A stretch of 64,000 nucleotides of DNA from positions 62,001-126,000 of the forward strand of contig NZ_JAKIKU010000004.1 in assembly GCF_023283985.1 (NCBI RefSeq), in the 5' to 3' direction. Of the stretch, positions 63,078 to 64,000 are shown in pieces. This DNA is from Shewanella electrodiphila (lineage in GTDB: Bacteria; Pseudomonadota; Gammaproteobacteria; Enterobacterales; Shewanellaceae). How positions within the stretch are numbered: the first letter of the stretch is position 1; each line of letters starts with the position of its first letter. The translations under genes were made by a program, and so were the position numbers. The notes below the pieces were generated by a model. The model was not told the origin of the DNA, did not search any database, and saw only the letters and a program-made list of their open reading frames with translations.

Positions 63078-63102
63078 CGCTGGTGAGTTGTGTATGAAAA
63101 GT

Positions 63103-63135
63103 CATGCCCTAGGGAAATTAACGCCATAGGGCATG
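63103..63135. terminator. Hairpin between convergent genes
   Basis: A 9-bp stem, CATGCCCTA/TAGGGCATG (63103-63111 and 63127-63135), has a 15-nt loop. It is only weakly followed by T residues, so it is a probable rather than certain terminator. Confidence 0.55.
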
Positions 63136-63147
63136 TTTACAGTGAGC

Positions 63148-64000
63148 TTATTTGTTTAACACAAATTGATTTATTTGATTCTGGGCCAAGGCTTGATCCA
63201 TCGTGCCCTTAAGCAGTTTATACATCAAAATAGACGCATCAATTTCTGTTTTACGATTGGTTAAGCTTTCAATATTCAAGCCTAATGGAATATTAAGTGG
63301 AATAACGGCGTCCAAAATCTTCTGCAAATTACTGTAATTAACTTTAATTGATTCATACAGTGGGTCATCTGCAGACAAAATACGGTTACTGGTTTCTTCA
63401 GGTACTGATACCCCTAACCAATTAATAAATTCTAATGTTTTAGCACTTCCACAAGGTGAAAAAGTCAGGATCACTCGATTGGGCTTGATATTATTCAGCT
63501 CACACTCTTCAGCGTAACTGGTAAGCATATCGATAGTGGCTTGGGCGTTATACACCGCTTGCGTGATGTAGTATTCACAGCCTTTATTGGACTTACCTAA
63601 TAGACGGATATGTTCATTCTTTTTACTTAAATGGCGCTCAGCAATGGCAACACCACCAAGGTAAAACTCCTGAGAGTGTTCCGATAACACACGGTATGCA
63701 TCATTTAATGGTAGAGAACTTGCGACTTGCGCGGACGGCGAACCGACTAATACGATGTCTCTGACATTATTTTGATACCAAGCCCGAGATAACCACTCGT
63801 TAAAACCTTGTTCATCAAGGCCTGCAACACTCTTATAAGCAATTACAGGCTTACCAGACTTTTGATTGATCAATTGAGCATAAGTGCCAGAATCATGGGT
63901 CGCTTTAAACGGAAAAGGTCTTGGCGCATCAATACGGCTAGTTTCATCTTGAATATCGTAAATGATCAAACCATCAAAGCTAATCTCATCAAGGCGCGCT
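63148..64000 (-). CDS. Methylenetetrahydrofolate reductase-like TIM-barrel protein (partial)
   Basis: An open frame runs off the right edge; 284 codons are visible and the true start lies outside the window (codons upstream of the TTG at 63969 read on in frame as RLDEISFDGL). Recognisable MTHFR-type segments are LVGSPSAQ (flavin-side loop), FYLGGVAIAERH, KGCEYYITQAVYNAQATIDM (the typical GA.F..TQ..F helix region), VILTFSPCGSAKTLEFINWLG and IPLGLNIESLTNRK. It resembles the divergent MTHFR-like proteins more than classical MetF, so the folate reaction is not certain. Confidence 0.72.
   Translation of the reverse strand, partial: ARLDEISFDGLIIYDIQDETSRIDAPRPFPFKATHDSGTYAQLINQKSGKPVIAYKSVAGLDEQGFNEWLSRAWYQNNVRDIVLVGSPSAQVASSLPLNDAYRVLSEHSQEFYLGGVAIAERHLSKKNEHIRLLGKSNKGCEYYITQAVYNAQATIDMLTSYAEECELNNIKPNRVILTFSPCGSAKTLEFINWLGVSVPEETSNRILSADDPLYESIKVNYSNLQKILDAVIPLNIPLGLNIESLTNRKTEIDASILMYKLLKGTMDQALAQNQINQFVLNK

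Overview
The window reads as chromosomal DNA of a marine gammaproteobacterium, most likely Shewanella or a close relative. The evidence is gene content: NrfA ammonia-forming nitrite reductase, norR-norVW, a split-Soret type c-cytochrome, a DUF3360 membrane protein, tryptophan dioxygenase with a kynureninase-like enzyme, and a large PutA. Intergenic DNA is moderately AT-rich. No rRNA, tRNA, CRISPR array, intact insertion sequence or prophage was recognised. Almost everything is ordinary chromosomal backbone; the main accessory-looking stretch is about 3.2-5.76 kb.

Layout. 0-3 kb: the 3' end of an unidentified gene, a DMT transporter and a gloA-nemA electrophile/methylglyoxal detoxification pair. 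3-5.8 kb: gene-poor, hairpin-rich DNA around a lone TTG-started protein with a C-terminal HEPN-like RX4H motif. 5.8-9.5 kb: a dual-specificity phosphatase, an OsmC-YcaO fusion, a small membrane protein and a DUF1971 protein. 9.6-14.1 kb: nitric oxide detoxification (norV, norW, divergent norR) with three visible NorR enhancer sites and a sigma-54 promoter. 14.3-19.2 kb: a DUF2132 protein, a RIO-type kinase, a polyferredoxin and a YbiT-type ABC-F ATPase whose true start may be a non-AUG codon. 19.4-23.9 kb: a two-gene Mo/2Fe-2S hydroxylase operon lying between a decayed 3' fragment and an intact copy of the same small gene family.

24.2-32.3 kb: nrfA with a long AT-rich leader holding a NarL/NarP-like 7-2-7 site, then DedA, MscS, TrmH, and kynA with a kynureninase-like gene. 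33-44.4 kb: a secreted multidomain subtilase, a DsbA-family protein, a flavin monooxygenase-like protein, a rhomboid protease with an ABC1/UbiB-like kinase, LysE and CPA2 transporters, a tandem universal stress protein and a DUF3297 protein. 45-48.8 kb: PutA. 49-52.3 kb: a ToxR/ToxS-like gene pair diverging from a split-Soret cytochrome and a lipoprotein, with a CRP-like palindrome between them. 52.3-54.4 kb: a TetR repressor with twin operators facing an EamA transporter and a TrmO-like methyltransferase gene. 54.5-64 kb: a GAF-GGDEF protein, a GreA/B-like protein, the RoxA ribosomal oxygenase, a CBS protein, an exported cysteine-rich metallothionein-like repeat protein with its small exported neighbour, an EAL protein, DUF3360 and a partial MTHFR-like gene.

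Themes are anaerobic nitrogen-oxide respiration and detoxification (nor, nrf, CRP/NarP-like sites), amino acid catabolism (Trp, Pro), metal handling, and c-di-GMP turnover. Short tandem repeats of 7-25 bp recur in intergenic gaps, often just after stop codons. Start codons were chosen from Shine-Dalgarno spacing and family alignment from memory; no database search was possible, so family names rest on recognised motifs.
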